DNA of 64,000 nt from Artemia franciscana (Eukaryota; Arthropoda; Branchiopoda; Anostraca; Artemiidae). The translations under genes and the position numbers were made by a program. The notes below the pieces were generated by a model, which saw only the letters and a program-made list of their open reading frames with translations, was not told where the DNA came from and did not search any database. Positions within the stretch are counted from its first letter, which is position 1; each line of letters begins with the position of its first letter. Location: the NCBI RefSeq assembly GCF_032884065.1, contig NC_088875.1, forward strand, positions 46,336,214 through 46,400,213, in the 5' to 3' direction. Of the stretch, positions 22,986 through 35,853 are shown one piece after another.

Positions 22986-23470
22986 AAATTACAAACCTGA
23001 TTTCAGGGTGTGGCCAGGTGCTGAGCCACCCTGGCCCTGCATATGTCCCTAACAGACAATATGGATTTTTGTGTGCTCCATGTCATTTTCTCTCCTGCAC
23101 CATAAACGACTGATTATTTTTTAAAACAGAAAATTCAGCATCTTCTGAAATATCCACATGTTCAAAAATCCTATTTTACCTCTTTATTTGCTCATTTTTG
23201 GATTTATAGAAAAAAAGTACGAGCGTTTAAAATTCCCCGAGTACAACCAAAATTACACAAAGCCGCATACAGACACAGATATCAACGTATATATTATAAG
23301 TTCAGAATTTAATAATTGAAAATTAAGGTATGTATTCTGTAAAGAGTTATGCTAGATATAAAAGGGCCAGCAACAGAAAAAAAAAAATTACTGAAACTTT
23401 TTTATATCTATTGAAGTTATTTAGAAAATATTTATAAAAAACTATTGATGTTCTTAAAACCTTTTTATTA

Positions 23471-25208
23471 TTAAATAAAAAGACTAATTTTTTTTAGCTG
23501 AAAGTAAGGAGCGACATTAAAACTTAAAACGAACAGAAATTACTCCGTATATGAAATGGGTTGTCCCCTCCGCAATCCCTCGCTCTTTTCACTAAAGCTT
23601 TTAATTGTTTTAAAAAGTAGAATTGTGGCAAAGAGTCAAACATTAGCGTAAAGAGCGAGGGATTGCGGAGGGGACAACCCATTTCATATACGGAGTAATT
23701 TCTGTTCGTTTTAAGTTTTAATGTCGCTCCTTACTTTCAGCTAAAAAAATTAGCTTTTTTATTTAATTTCTGAACGTTTTTGAATTAATGCATGTTTGGT
23801 TTTGGCTCCCCGCACATAAATTATTAAAATGAAATTTGTATATTAATTCTTTTTTTGGCTAAATGGCTTTCTCTTAGTTTTGATCAGACGATTTTGAGAA
23901 ATAAGGAGTGGAGAAGGAGGCCTAGTTGCCCTCCAATTTTTCGGTTACTTAAAAAGGCAACTAGAACTTTTAATTTTTAACGAACGTTTTTATTAGTAAA
24001 AATTATACGGAACTTAAGAATTAACTTACGTAACAAACTTTCATAATCTTATATTTTTATTATGTATACGAGGCGTTTGTACCCTCGTTAATACCTCGCT
24101 CTTTACCCTAAATCGTAAGTTTTGTCCCAATTCTTTAAGAATGACCCCTGAATCAGAAAGGCCGTAGAATAAATAGTTGAAATTACTAAAAATACTTTAG
24201 CATAAAGAGCGAGGTATTTATCTCCTCCTAAATACCTCGCTCTATATGCGAAAGTATTTTTAGAACCCGTCATATGCGTAATAATCTCTGTTCGTTTTAA
24301 GTTCCAATGCTACTCCTTCCTTTCATTTGAAAAAACGTTTTCATGTTTATTTTTCATTGTTTTCTTATAGTAATGCTAGAAAACCCTGCGCCCTTTTTCT
24401 TTGAATTTTTCTTCCCCCATGACAGATTCCTCCAAGGAGAGATCCTCCAACATAGCCCCCTCCCCTCAGCCCCACCCCCAAAGAAAATAAAATCCCCCCG
24501 AAAACGTCTGTACACTTCCCAATAACCATTACTATTTGTAAACACTGGTCAAAGTTTGTAACTTGCAGCCCCTCCCCCAAGGATTGTGGGGAGTAAGTCA
24601 TCCCCAAAGACATAGTTATTATGGTTTTCGACTATGCTGAACAAAATGGCTATCTCAAAATTTTGATCCGTTGTCTTTGGGAAAAAATGAGCGTGGGAGG
24701 GGGCCTAGATGCCCTCCAATTTTTTGGTCACTTAAAAAGGGCACTAGAACTTTTCATTTCCGTTAGAATGAGACCTCTTGCGACATTCTAGGAACACTTG
24801 GTCGATACGATGACCCCTGGGAAAAAAAAACAAAAAAAAAACAAATAAACACGCACCCGTGATTTGTCTTCTGGCAAAAAATACAAAATTCAACATTTTT
24901 GTAGTTAGGAGCTTGAAACTTCTACAGTTAGGTTCTCTGGTATGCTGAATCTGATGGTGTCATTTTCGTTAAAATTCTACGACTTTTAGGGGGTGTTTCC
25001 CCCTATTTTCTTAAATAATGCAAATTTTCTCAGGCTCGTAACTTTTGATGGGTAAGACTAAACTTGATGAAACTTATATATTTAAAATCAGCATTGAAAT
25101 GCGATTCTTTTGATGTAGCTATTAATATCAAAATTCAATTTTTTAGAGTTTTGGTTACTATTGAGCCGGGTCGCTCCTTACTACAGTTCGTTACTACGAA
25201 CTGTTTGA
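23471..25208 (-). repeat. Family A copy A6 (full length, minus strand)
   Basis: The tail (TTAAATAAAA on the plus strand) is at the left and the head (CGAACTGTTTGA) at the right. All family A blocks are present in reverse order. It faces copy A7 head to head across about 190 bp. Confidence 0.85.
23487..23749. repeat. Near-perfect long hairpin of copy A6
   Basis: Arms of about 110 bp (23487-23598 and about 23643-23749) are almost fully complementary, with ATATGAAATGGGTTGTCCCC opposite GGGGACAACCCATTTCATAT. Both arms share the substitution that makes TGGG instead of the usual GGGG, so arms change together within a copy. Confidence 0.9.
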
Positions 25209-25397
25209 AAATACTAGCAAAATTTCTGCTACTAAAACTAGGTTGTCAATGCATTATGATATACAAAAGCTGCACTTGTACTTGAGATGAAGCACAGGTC
25301 GTTCCAACGAACTCGATTCCAAAAAATGCAGGACCATATTCTGCCACGGCGGATGAATTCCAAGCAAGATTTGTTCCATTTGCGTCCGTGCTTCTGG

Positions 25398-28300
25398 AAT
25401 CAAACAGTTCGTGGTAACGAACTGTAGTAAAGAGCTACCCGGCTCAATAGTAACCGAAACTCTAGCAAATGGAATCTTGATACCGATAATTACATCAAAA
25501 GAATCGCATTTTAATGCTAATTTTAAATATATAAGTTTCATCAAGATTAGTCTTACCCATCAAAAGTTACGAGCCTGAGAAAATTTGCCTCATTTTAGAA
25601 AATAGGGGCAAACACCCCCTAAATTTCATACAATCTTAACGAAAATCACACCATCAGATTCAGCGTATCAGAGAACCTTATTGTAGAAGTTTCAAGCTCC
25701 TATCTACAATAAATGTGGAATTTTCGCCAGAAGACAGATCACGAATGCGTTTTTTTTTTATGGCACTTGGTATTAACCAAGTGACATATAGCAGTCGCCA
25801 ATTCTGTCGGTCTGTCGGTCTGTCTGTCGGTCCCGGTTTTGCTACTTTAGGCACTTCCAGGTAAGCTAGGACGATGAAAATTGGCAAGCGTATCAGGGAC
25901 CGGACCAGATTAAATTAGAAATAGTCGTTTTCCCGATTTGACCATCTGGGGGGGAGTGGGGGCCGGTTAATTCGGAAAAAATAGAAAAAATGAAGTATTT
26001 TTAACTTATCAGCGGGTGATTGGATCTTAATGAAATTTGATGTTTGGAATGATATTGTGTCTCAGAGCTCTTATTTTAAATCCCAACTGGGTTTGATGAC
26101 ATTGGGGGGAGTTTGAGGGGGAAACCTAAAATCTTGGAAAACACTTAGAGTGGAGGGATCGGGATGAAACTTGATGGGAAAAATAAGCGCAAGTCCCAGA
26201 TACATGATTGACATAATCGGAACTGATTTGCTCTCTTTGGGGTAGTTGGGGGGGGGGAGTAATTCTTAAAAATTAGAAAAATGAGGTATTTTCAACTTAC
26301 GAACGGGTTATCGGATCTCAATGAAATTTGATGTTTAGAAGGATATCGTGTCTTAGAGCTCTTATTTTAAATCCCGACCGGATCTGGTGATGGGGGCGGG
26401 GAGTTGGGAGGGGGAAACCTAAAACTTGGAAAACACTTAGAGTGGAGGGATCGGGATGAAATATGGTGGGAAAAATAAACACAAGTCCTAGATAGATGAT
26501 TGACATAAACGGAACGGATCTGCTCTCTTTTGGGTAGTTGGGGGGGGGGGGTATTTCTGACAAATAAAAAAATGAGGTATTTTTAACTTACGAACGGGTG
26601 ATCGGATCTCAATGAAATTTGATATTTAGAAGGATATCGTGGCTCAGAGCTCTTATTTAAAACCTGACCGGATCTGGCGACATTGGGGGGGGGGGGGAGT
26701 TGCGAGGGAGAAACCTAAAAATTGGAAAACACTTAGAGTGGAGGGACCGGGATTAAACTTGGTGGAAAAAAAACACGAGTCCTAGATACATGATTGACAT
26801 AACCAGAACGGATCCGCTCTCTTTGGGGTAGTTGGGGGGGGGGGGGGTTAATTCTGAAAAATTAGAAAAAAATGAGGTATTTTTAACTTACGAACGGGTG
26901 ATTGGATCTCCATGAAATTTGATTTTTAGAAGGATATCGTGTCTCAAAGCTCTTATTTTAAATCCTGACCGGATCTGGTGACATTGGGGGAAGTTTGGGG
27001 TGGGGAAACCTAAAATGATGGGAAACGCTTAGATTGGAGGGATTGGGATGAAACTTGGTTGGAAAAATAAGCAGAAGTCTTGCAAACGTGATTTACATAA
27101 TTGGAACGGATCCGCTCAATTGCGGGGGGGGGGGGGGGTAATTCTGAAAAATAAGAAAAATGACGTATTTTTAACTTACGAAGGAGGGATCGGATCTTCA
27201 TGAAACTTCATATTTAGAAGGACCTCGTAACTCCGATATCTTATTTTAAATCTCAATCGGATAAAGCGTAATTGGGGAGGGGGGGGGGCAGTTGGGGGAA
27301 CCGGAAATCTTAGAAAATACTTAAAGCGGTGAGATCAGGATGAAACTGGATGGGAAGAGTAGAAACCTGTCTAAGATACGTGACTGATATAACTGGACCG
27401 GATCTGCTCTCTTTGGTGGAATTTGGGGGGGGGGGTAATATTGAAAATTGAGGTATTTGTAACTTACGAAAGGGTGACCAGATCTTAATGAAATTTGATA
27501 TTTAGAAGGATCTTGTGCTTTAAAGTTCTAATTTCAAATTCCGACCAGATCCTTTGACATTCGGGGGAGTTGGAGGGGGGAACCGGAATTCTTGGAAAAC
27601 ATGAAAATTGGAGTATTTATATCTTACGAATAGATGATCGGATCGTAATGAAATTTGATTTTTAGAAGGAATTCATGTCTCAGAGCTCTTATTTCAAATC
27701 CCGACCAGATCTTTTGACATTGTGGGGATTTGAAGGGGGAAATCTTGGAAAAACACTTGGAGTGTAGGAATCGGGATGAAGCTTGGTGGATAGAATAAAC
27801 AAATGTCCTTGATACGTGATTGACAGAATCGTACTGGATTCGCTCTCTTTGGGGGAGTTGGGGGGAGGGGTTCAGTGATTTGGCGAGTTCGGTGCTTCTG
27901 GACGTGCTAGGGCGATGAAAATTGGTTGGCGTGTCAGGGAGCTGCACAATTTGACTTGATAAAGTCGTTTTCCCAGATTCGACCATCTGGGGGGCAAAAG
28001 GGAGAGGAAAAGTTAGAAAAAATTAGGTATTTATAACTTACGAGTGGGTGAACGGATCTTAAAGAATTTTGATATTTAGAAGGACTTTGTGACTCAGAGC
28101 TCTTATTTTAAATCCTGACCGGCATTAAACCTCTTATTTTCCTTTTTAAATCAATCTATTGATTCATAGAATTTTGTTAGAGCTCATACCATATGATCTC
28201 TTGGCTCTTAGCTCTTCTCGCCTCGTCACAAGTGCCATATGAGCTCTTAGCTCTTGTTTTTTTTCCAGGGGTGACTGGATCGACTCAGTTGTCCTAGAAT

Positions 28301-29610
28301 GTCGCGAGAGGGCTCAATCTAACGGAAATTAAAAGCTCAAGTGCCCTTTTTAAGTGACCAAAAAAATTGGAGGGCACCTAGGCCCCCTCCCACGCTCTTT
28401 TCCCAAAAGTCACCGGATCAAAATTCTGAGATAGCCTTTTATTCACCATAGTCGAATAACCTAATAAGTATGTATTTGGGGACGACTTAATCCCCCGCAG
28501 TCCCCGTGGGAGGGGCTGCAAGTTACACACTTTGACCCGTGTTTCCATATAGTAATGGCTACTGGGAAGTGTACAGACGTTTTCAGGGGGATATTTTTGG
28601 TTTAGGGGGGGGGGAGGAGGAAGAGTTGAAGGAGGGGGGTTACGTGGGAGGATATCTCCATGCAGGAACCTCTCATGGAGGGAAGAGAATTTCAATGAAG
28701 GGGGCGCAGATTTTTTTTAGCATTATTTGAAAAAACAATGAAAAAATAAATATGAAAAGTTTTTTTCTACTGAAAGTAAGGAGCAGCATCAAAACTTAAA
28801 ACGAACAAAAATTATTACGCATATGAGGTGTTCTTCTCCTCCTAAATACGTCGCTCTGTATGCTAATGTTTTTTTTTAGTAATTTCAACTATTTATTTTA
28901 CGGCCTTTCTGATTTAGGGGTGATGCTTAGAGAATTGGGACAAAACTTAAGCTTTAGTGTAAAGAGCGAGGTATCGACGAGGAGTGAACCCCTTCATACA
29001 CGCACTAAAAACATACGAATATAGAAGTTCGTTATGTAAGTTAATTCGTAAGTTACGTATGTTTTTTACTAATGAAAAAGTTTGTAAAAAATTAAAAGTT
29101 CTAGTTGCCTTTTTAAGTAATCAAAAAATTGGAGGGCAACTAGGCCTCCTCCATCGCTCCTTTTTTCTCAAAATCTTTAAAACTATGATCCGATTGAAAC
29201 TATGAGAAAGCCATTTAGCCAAAAAAAATTAATATGCAAATTTCGTTTTAATTATTTATATGCAGAGAGCAAAGATCAAAACATGCATTAATTCAAAAAC
29301 GTCCAGAAATTAAATAAGAAAAACAGGTTTTTTTTAATGAAAGTAAGGAGCAACATTAAAACTTATAACGAACATAAACTACTCCGTATATGAAAGGGGC
29401 TTTTCCTCCTCAACGCCCCGCTCTTTACGCTAAAGTTCTTTGCTGTTTTAAAAAGTAGAGTTAAGAGAAAGAGTCAAACTTCAGCGTAAAGAGCGAGGCG
29501 TTGAGGAGGAAAAGCCCCTTTCATATACGGAGTAATTTCTGTTCGTTTTAAGTTTTAATGTTGCTCCTTACTTTCATTTTGAAAAAAAACTTGTTTTTTT
29601 TTTATTTAAT
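25398..29610 (+). repeat. Family A copy A7, split by a tandem array
   Basis: The head AATCAAACAGTTCGTGG and first part (25398-25758) end in the internal T tract. Family A resumes at about 28255 with TTTTTTTTCCAGGGGTGAC and runs to the tail TTTATTTAAT. The gap holds the G-rich tandem array. The long hairpin is at about 29330-29590. Confidence 0.8.
25759..28239. repeat. G-rich tandem array, period about 290 bp, with short terminal inverted repeats
   Basis: Bounded by TATGGCACTTG and CAAGTGCCATA. The left end continues as a palindrome (CACTTGGTATTAACCAAGTG). Unit markers of the type AACTTACGAACGGGTGATCGG occur near 25998, 26290, 26580, 26880, 27170, 27457, 27617 and 28030. Each unit has GAAATTTGATATTTAGAAGG, CTCAGAGCTCTTATTT, GACCGGATCTGG and long G runs. 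The block GCTAGGACGATGAAAATTGG occurs in the leading segment (about 25868) and in diverged form near 27906. No coding frame. It is probably a non-autonomous DNA element carrying an expanded internal satellite. Confidence 0.75.
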
Positions 29611-30767
29611 CCACCCAAAGAATCAAGGTGTTTCTTCATTGTACCATGCCAGGATTTAATTTGACCTCCTTCAACTGGGAAGGGACTTGAATATGAGGGA
29701 CCGACGGGTTAGATTCTCATTTGGGCACAGCACAACCTGCCCATACCTTCTGTTTTTGATGGTAGCCAATAAATGAATGCTTCTGATTGTACATTTGCAT
29801 TAGTTGCACATGGTTTATTCTTGAGGTTGCAAATGGCTCTCAGAAACTTCCGGTCAAGGATGTGGTGTAAGTGAGACTAACACAGTGGCAAATATTTCTC
29901 AGAGACCTAACTTATTTAATGCTTCTTCTTTAGTCACTTCTCAGGCATCCCTCCTCTTTTTTCACAAAATGTTTATATTTAAATATAAATATTTATATTT
30001 CACAAAAATATTTTTTTCACCAAAATATATTTTTGTAGCGGAGACTCTAAAAATTGAGATGGCTTATTAAAAAAACAAAAAAAAACAACAAATAAACCGT
30101 TTTAGTGTATATCCTTCACGTGGAAAATGGATTTTGGTTTTCTGGTTTTCTCACTAAAATGATCAATTTCAATTTAATTTCTGAGAAAATTCTGGTTTTT
30201 CTCAAGAAAGTTTTTTCTCAAGAAAATTTCTCAGAAAAGAATTTCTGAGAAATTCTGGTTTTCTCAGAAGCCCACAAATATGATGGTAACTGTTCAAGTT
30301 TAGTTGTGTTTTCAATTTTCCTAGAATTATGCTAGCGAGGTTTGATAAACAGCCTAAATTTAAGAATTATTACAGAATTTGCTAATCAGCTTTAGGAATA
30401 GGCTCTTCTAATGTAAAGAAAAAAAAAATCAAAGAAAACTGTCTTCAAAGTTTTTCAAGTTTGGCTGCCCTTTTTCCACCCATTGCGCCTCACTAGACAC
30501 AGGATTGAAGTGAAAAGTTGTTAGGATCAGTTAAAGTTAGCATTCTTTCCAATTATGTAATTAACATACATGCCAAAGTTCGCTGACATTGCTAAATGTC
30601 GATTTTTCAACTTTGGCAAACGGGGCAATATGCTGCAGATACGAGTTTTTGCCAGAATAGTCTTTGCAGGGTATTTTATCAAGACATTCTTGCATAAACA
30701 ATTCGATTCACCTCTTTGAGCTGAATTCAGTGGTATATCTAACTCAGAAACTAATTCTTGAAAAATA
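29611..30767. other. Unassigned stretch
   Basis: A cluster of TTTCTGAGAAA-like direct and inverted motifs lies at 30130-30270. No gene recognised. Confidence 0.45.
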
Positions 30768-31560
30768 GTACGTTGTAATGAGCTGTAAGTAAGAAGTGAC
30801 CCGGCTCAATAGTAACTGAAACTCTAAAAAACGGAATTTTGACACCAATTGATATATGAAAAGAATTGGAATTATAAATTTCATTAAGTTTACTCTTCCC
30901 ATCAAGGGTTAAGATCCTGAGAAATTTTTTCAGATTTACGAAAAAAGAGGAAACACCCCCTAAAAGTCAAGTGATCTTAATGAAAAGCACACCGTCAGAT
31001 TTAGCGTATTAGAGAACATGATTGTAAAGGTTCAAAGCTCCTATCTGCAAAAATGTGGAACTTTGTTTTGTTTTTTTGCCAGAAGAAAGATCAAGAATGC
31101 GAGTTTATTTGTTTGTTTTCCCCCAGGGGTGATCGTATCGATCCACTGGTTCTAGAATATCGAAAGAGGACACATTCGAACGGAAATTAAAAGTTCTAGT
31201 GTTCTTTTTAAGTGACCAAAAACTAGAGGGCAACTAGACCCCCTCTCCACCCCTTTTTCCGAAAACCGTCCGACCAAAATTTTGAGATAGCCACTTTGTT
31301 CATCATAGTTGAAAGGCCCAATAGCTATGCCTTTGGGTATAACATATGACCACCCCAAAGCCCCAGGGGAAAGGTCTTTAAGTTACAAAAATTTCCCATT
31401 GTTTGCGCGTAGTATTTGTCATTGGGATGTTTGCACATATTTTCGGGTGGGGGAGGGACAAATTTTCTTCTGGGGGTTTTTCCACGGGGGAATTTTCCAT
31501 GAGGAGGGAAGTTTCCAGGGAGTTAACTTGTTGGGGAAATTATATACTGTCGGAATTTTT
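30768..31560 (+). repeat. Family A copy A8 (variant subfamily, 3' part missing)
   Basis: The decayed head GTAATGAGCTGTAAGTAAG is followed by GACCCGGCTCAATAGTAAC. The middle resembles A4 (ATAACATATGACC, GCCCCAGGGGAAAGGTC, TTCCACGGGGG). It ends without hairpin or tail. A short complementary remnant of the G-rich part lies near 31960-32060. Confidence 0.7.
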
Positions 31561-33760
31561 TTAAGTAGTACTGCATAGTTAAGCACTTACTTTTGCGGGA
31601 CAGATCAGAAAGTGTGTGTAAGGGGGATAATGTCTGAATCTTTAAAAAGTGCATGTTCAAGTTTATATTTCTGAATATTATTAATGTTTTACTTTAATAT
31701 ATTCATTCTTCAAGGGAAAAGAGGAGAACCTCTCTGTTTGTCCTATGGGGACTCCCTCACAAAACCGTAAGACTTCTTTGTAATTTTCGGAAAATGCTTA
31801 TATAATTTTCATACAAAACGTATATTTTTGCTTCCCAACTTATACGTATCTGACCTGAATGTAAGAATTAGAAATAGTTTTTTGTAATATCAGGTTATAT
31901 CACCTTGAACCGAGTTGAATTTTAACAGTCAGTCTGAAATTGGTTCTAGACGTTTAGCCCCCCCCCCCGTGAAAAAAAATCCTCACTGAAAGAAAATTTT
32001 TCCTAAAATTTTCTCCCCACTGAAAATTCCCCCAGACAAACCCCACGAAAATGTCCGTGTGTTTCCCAATAATAAATATTATCTGTAAGCAATAGACAAA
32101 CTACAGAATTCAAAAAGGCATTTAAACTTTTACACAGGGCTCTCTGTTCATTTTGTAGCTAGGGAGGGAGGGAGATACCTCAAAGGGTGCATTCAATGCC
32201 AAAATATCTCAGCTCTCATTGAGTCATGAGATAAACACATAATTATTTCCAAGGGAGAGACGAAGGAAGGACGGAGGTAGAAATTGATGTATAATCCCCA
32301 GGGCCATAACCCAGGTTGTTGTTTGGGAAGGGGGTATTTTTTTGGAGGAGGGGGAGGTACAAAAAATTTAAAAAACGTATCAAAAATATGAAATCGATAT
32401 CTACTCCCTTATGATTTCTGGTCTGCGCTGTTATTATGGTAGTAAAGAGTAACATTAAACCCGATAATGAACAGAATTTATTCCGGATAGGAGGGTTACT
32501 GCCCCTTCCTGGTCCACATCTCTACCTCATGGTCGCAGTAACTTCGGGGGGTGCTCATTAGATAAGAAATTGAGAGTTACAGTCCTTTTTTTTTACATGT
32601 CGAAAATGGTTGGAGACCAGCCAGCAGTGGGGGGAGGTATTCTCAGGGGAGACGTAAATACCCGCCATCTCTGGAATTATCTTTGCTCTTTGCAACACTA
32701 AGAGCAAAGTTTTACCAAACCAGTTACGGCCTTTGCCTCATGTAAAAATGCATAGGAGAATTTATTTCAAGAAAGGACAAGGTTTAAGGGGTAGCGCAAT
32801 GTAAGATACAAATAAATTATAAGAACAATTTAGGGAATTGTGGAAATTAAATATAGAAGTTTCAGGGGGAGGAATAGGATTAATATAAAGATACTCTGCC
32901 CGCATATGCACTTGGCTTAACGGTACAGATTTACAATCTATCTCCACGTCAATTAATACTCTTTGCCTCTAACGACGACGTATTGTAAAAAGTTGTCGGG
33001 AAAAAAATTCGAAAGTTCTGAACAAAAAGGACCAGAAGTGGAGCCACATTTTTGAATTAAGTTCCAGATTATGTTTGTCATTGTTACCATCTTTTCATTG
33101 CAAGACATTCTTCCAGCATAAAACTACCCATCAGTAAACAGAGGGTAGCCATATCAAAAGGATGACCATTCATGTCATCGTATTGAAGCGCAGGAAACGG
33201 CCGTGAATAATAAAGATCCCCTGTGCCTGGCCAGTTGCTCCTCCAAGGCCAGCGGTAGCATCTTAGTCGTGATAGTATTTAGACCCTTAGAGTGAGAAGG
33301 AGGGGGGGGTCGAACACGAAGCAAATAAGTCTGTATCAGATGAAAAGTCTTGCATGGTTTCGGCCAAAATAACGTGGTGGTTGCAGCATCTTTATATAGT
33401 GAGATCTAATGAAATTTTCGAATGACAAAGCCCTTAAAACGGACGAAGCAGCAAAGAAGAAGGCATGACAGGCTCATCCAAGCATCTACGTAATGTCCCA
33501 CCTTGACAAAGCTTCTACACTGGGGCCTGTCCTCTAAAAAAAACAGGATGATTCCCTCCAGTCAAGATACATATATTGGACGCTTAAAGGAGCACTTATC
33601 CTTGCACCTTAATAGCACCATCTCTCCCCTAAGAGTTGACATCAAATCGAACTTGAAAGCTAGTGATTCCCGCAGTAGGTGATCTGTCTGATGGACCATT
33701 TAGCACCTGATGAATCGAACGTCCGATAAACCTTATTAACTAAAGCCCATGGCATAATGA
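31561..33760. other. Unassigned stretch
   Basis: No gene that I can support. A minus frame at 33084-33278 (with RPFPALQYDDMNGHPFDM) looks protein-like but is short; see the findings. A small family A hairpin-like remnant lies near 32440-32490. Confidence 0.4.
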
Positions 33761-34366
33761 TGTACTTATCGGTTATATAATAGACACTATAAAATTTCGA
33801 TACAAGAAACTGGTCAAGTAACTTCTTTATACTGTCGATCATTTGGATACCAAAGATCAGATGGGATAATAACCAGTTAGTTTACTGAATGTGAGGTTCC
33901 GTAACGTGGCGTAATAAACGGCACCAAGGTACATCCCGCCATCATTTATAATCATACTTAGTAGATTACAAGTGGCGGGCGGCAGTAAAGGTAGAAGGAA
34001 GACCTCCTTTTAACGCAATTCTTAACAACATTTCTGCGTTTTGGGTACATAATTCTAAGTTCTAATTTTAAAATTTTCCTAATAAAGTATTATATTTTCA
34101 TCATATTTTGTTTTATTTCATTAGCTTTATCGAAAGTTTGGGCTATATATTTGCACATTAAGGGGGGGGGGGTAAAGCATAGCATATATTAAATACAGTT
34201 AGTTTACGCAATTAATATATGCTATCTTTACCCCCACCCCTTAATGTGCAAATATATGTCCCAAATTTGTTTCTAAACTATTATATATTCATCATATTTT
34301 GTTTCATTTCATTAGCATTGATCGAACTTCACTTCCCGAGTGCCTATTATATAACCGATAAGTACT
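33761..34366 (+). mobile_element. Merlin-type element with transposase 3' remnant
   Basis: The ends TGTACTTATCGGTTATATAA and the complement of CCGATAAGTACT match over about 27 bp. The flanks CATAATGA and TATAATGA form an 8-bp duplication. Inside, 33896-34060 is homologous to the C-terminal transposase part at 2743-2909 (GGCGTAATAAACGGCACC, GGTACATCCCGCCATCATTT). The next part (34141-34267) is a hairpin with GGGCTATATATTTGCACATT, also found in the MITEs at 6.3-7.6 kb. About 45 bp around TTTTATTTCATTAGC are duplicated on both sides of that hairpin. Confidence 0.7.
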
Positions 34367-35108
34367 TATAATGATCTATGACCCATTTTTAGAATTACAA
34401 ATTAAATTAAAGGAAAAAATGTTATTGGTCATCTGAAATTCAATGAACGTTTTCATTATATAGCGGATACAATGTGTTCTGAAACCTAAATCCTTATTGG
34501 CGAGAGGGAGATTTGGCATTCAGAGAGTGTTTAAAATATTAGTAAATTCAAAAGGAAATAACTTGCGACATGACAGATTTCCCCAGTCGACCCAGTAAGA
34601 ATGATTTTCCTCCGTAAGGCAGTTTACTTTAGCTTGAAAATTCAACCCCAGTCTGAAACTATATTCTAATTAAATCAAGATTGGCAAAGCAAAGAAAAAG
34701 TTACGATACGTACCAATGGGCAGGAAGTGACAAAGTTATACAAAGGAAAATTTAATGAGAGAGATTTTATGTTCCATGTTGTTTTGTAGACAACAATAGT
34801 CGGATTGCAACTCAAAAGAGTTTCAGTTCATAACAATAATTTTAAGTTGAGATTCAGAGCACGTAGGTAAGAAGGAAACATGGTCTTTGCATAGTTGAAC
34901 ACCAGATAAAAAGCAATATTAGTCTTAATCTAATTCAAACTTCAAAATTAGACAAAGTAATTATGCTTGGGAATGATTCATAGAAATGATTTCAAGGCTT
35001 TCTTATAAAGGGTGATTCTGGTCCGCTCTAGAAAGCAGATCGTCTCCGGCCCTCTTTCCAAAGGCAAAATGAAATAGCGTCTTGTATCGCTTATTTAATC
35101 GTTAAAAT
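34367..35108. other. Unassigned stretch
   Basis: No gene or repeat recognised. Confidence 0.4.
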
Positions 35109-35477
35109 CAGAGGCGCCATTTGGGGGGGTCAGGGGTGGGCAAATGCCCACCCCAGATTTTTCAGGGGGGCCCAAGCTTCCACCACAAAGGGCCCTTTGC
35201 CGGCCATAATAATCCATTATGTCCAACATAATCCATTCTGTCCAATTGATTTGAAATTACTGCACGCCTATTAACCAAAGAGCGTAATTACTTGACGACC
35301 CTTGGGGTAATTACGCTATTTGCTATTAATTTTTGTAAACTTTGAAAGTAGGTAAGATACATAATAAAATTCTCGAGTTCTGTCATATCCCCATTTCCTA
35401 GATGATTACGCGACACGAAGTGAGGGGCAAGATGGAGTTTATGCCCACCCCAAGATTTGGTTCAAATGGCGCCTCTG
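35109..35477. mobile_element. hAT-type MITE
   Basis: The ends CAGAGGCGCCATTTG and CAAATGGCGCCTCTG are perfect over 15 bp. Both flanks are GTTAAAAT, an exact 8-bp duplication. CAGAGGCG ends with 8-bp duplications are typical of hAT. It is 369 bp long, with no ORF. Confidence 0.85.
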
Positions 35478-35519
35478 GTTAAAATCAATTAAATTATATC
35501 AGGGACCTACGCCAGGGGG

Positions 35520-35626
<107 letters not shown>

Positions 35627-35853
35627 TGGTGGTGCATAAAAATCTCCCAGGGTTCTTATCTTATGGCTCTGTTATCTTAGAAAACATTCAAAATATATAC
35701 AATACCAGCACATAACTTCTTTTGAATGTTTTTACTGATTGTCTCATAGGCCAGCAAGTAAAGAGATTTCTCAAGAGGTAAGTTTGAGATGTCCAACGAT
35801 GACTAAATATATCAAGAAAGAAATGAAGGAATCCTACCCATCAGCATATTCCG

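Larger units (their letters stand above)
21121..23470. other. Unassigned stretch
   Basis: Apart from the UUCG hairpin at 21314 and repeat R2 at 22725, no gene or element is recognised. The part at 22100-22400 is less AT-rich than its surroundings but has frequent stops in all frames. Confidence 0.4.

Noticed and set aside
25759..28239. CRISPR-like or gene-like reading of the regular array
   Set aside because: Units are about 290 bp and homologous throughout, with no short repeat and unique spacer pattern and no ORF.
33660..33842. Minus ORF containing KWSIRQITYCGNH
   Set aside because: It runs straight across the Merlin terminal repeat and its target duplication, so it cannot be one old coding unit.
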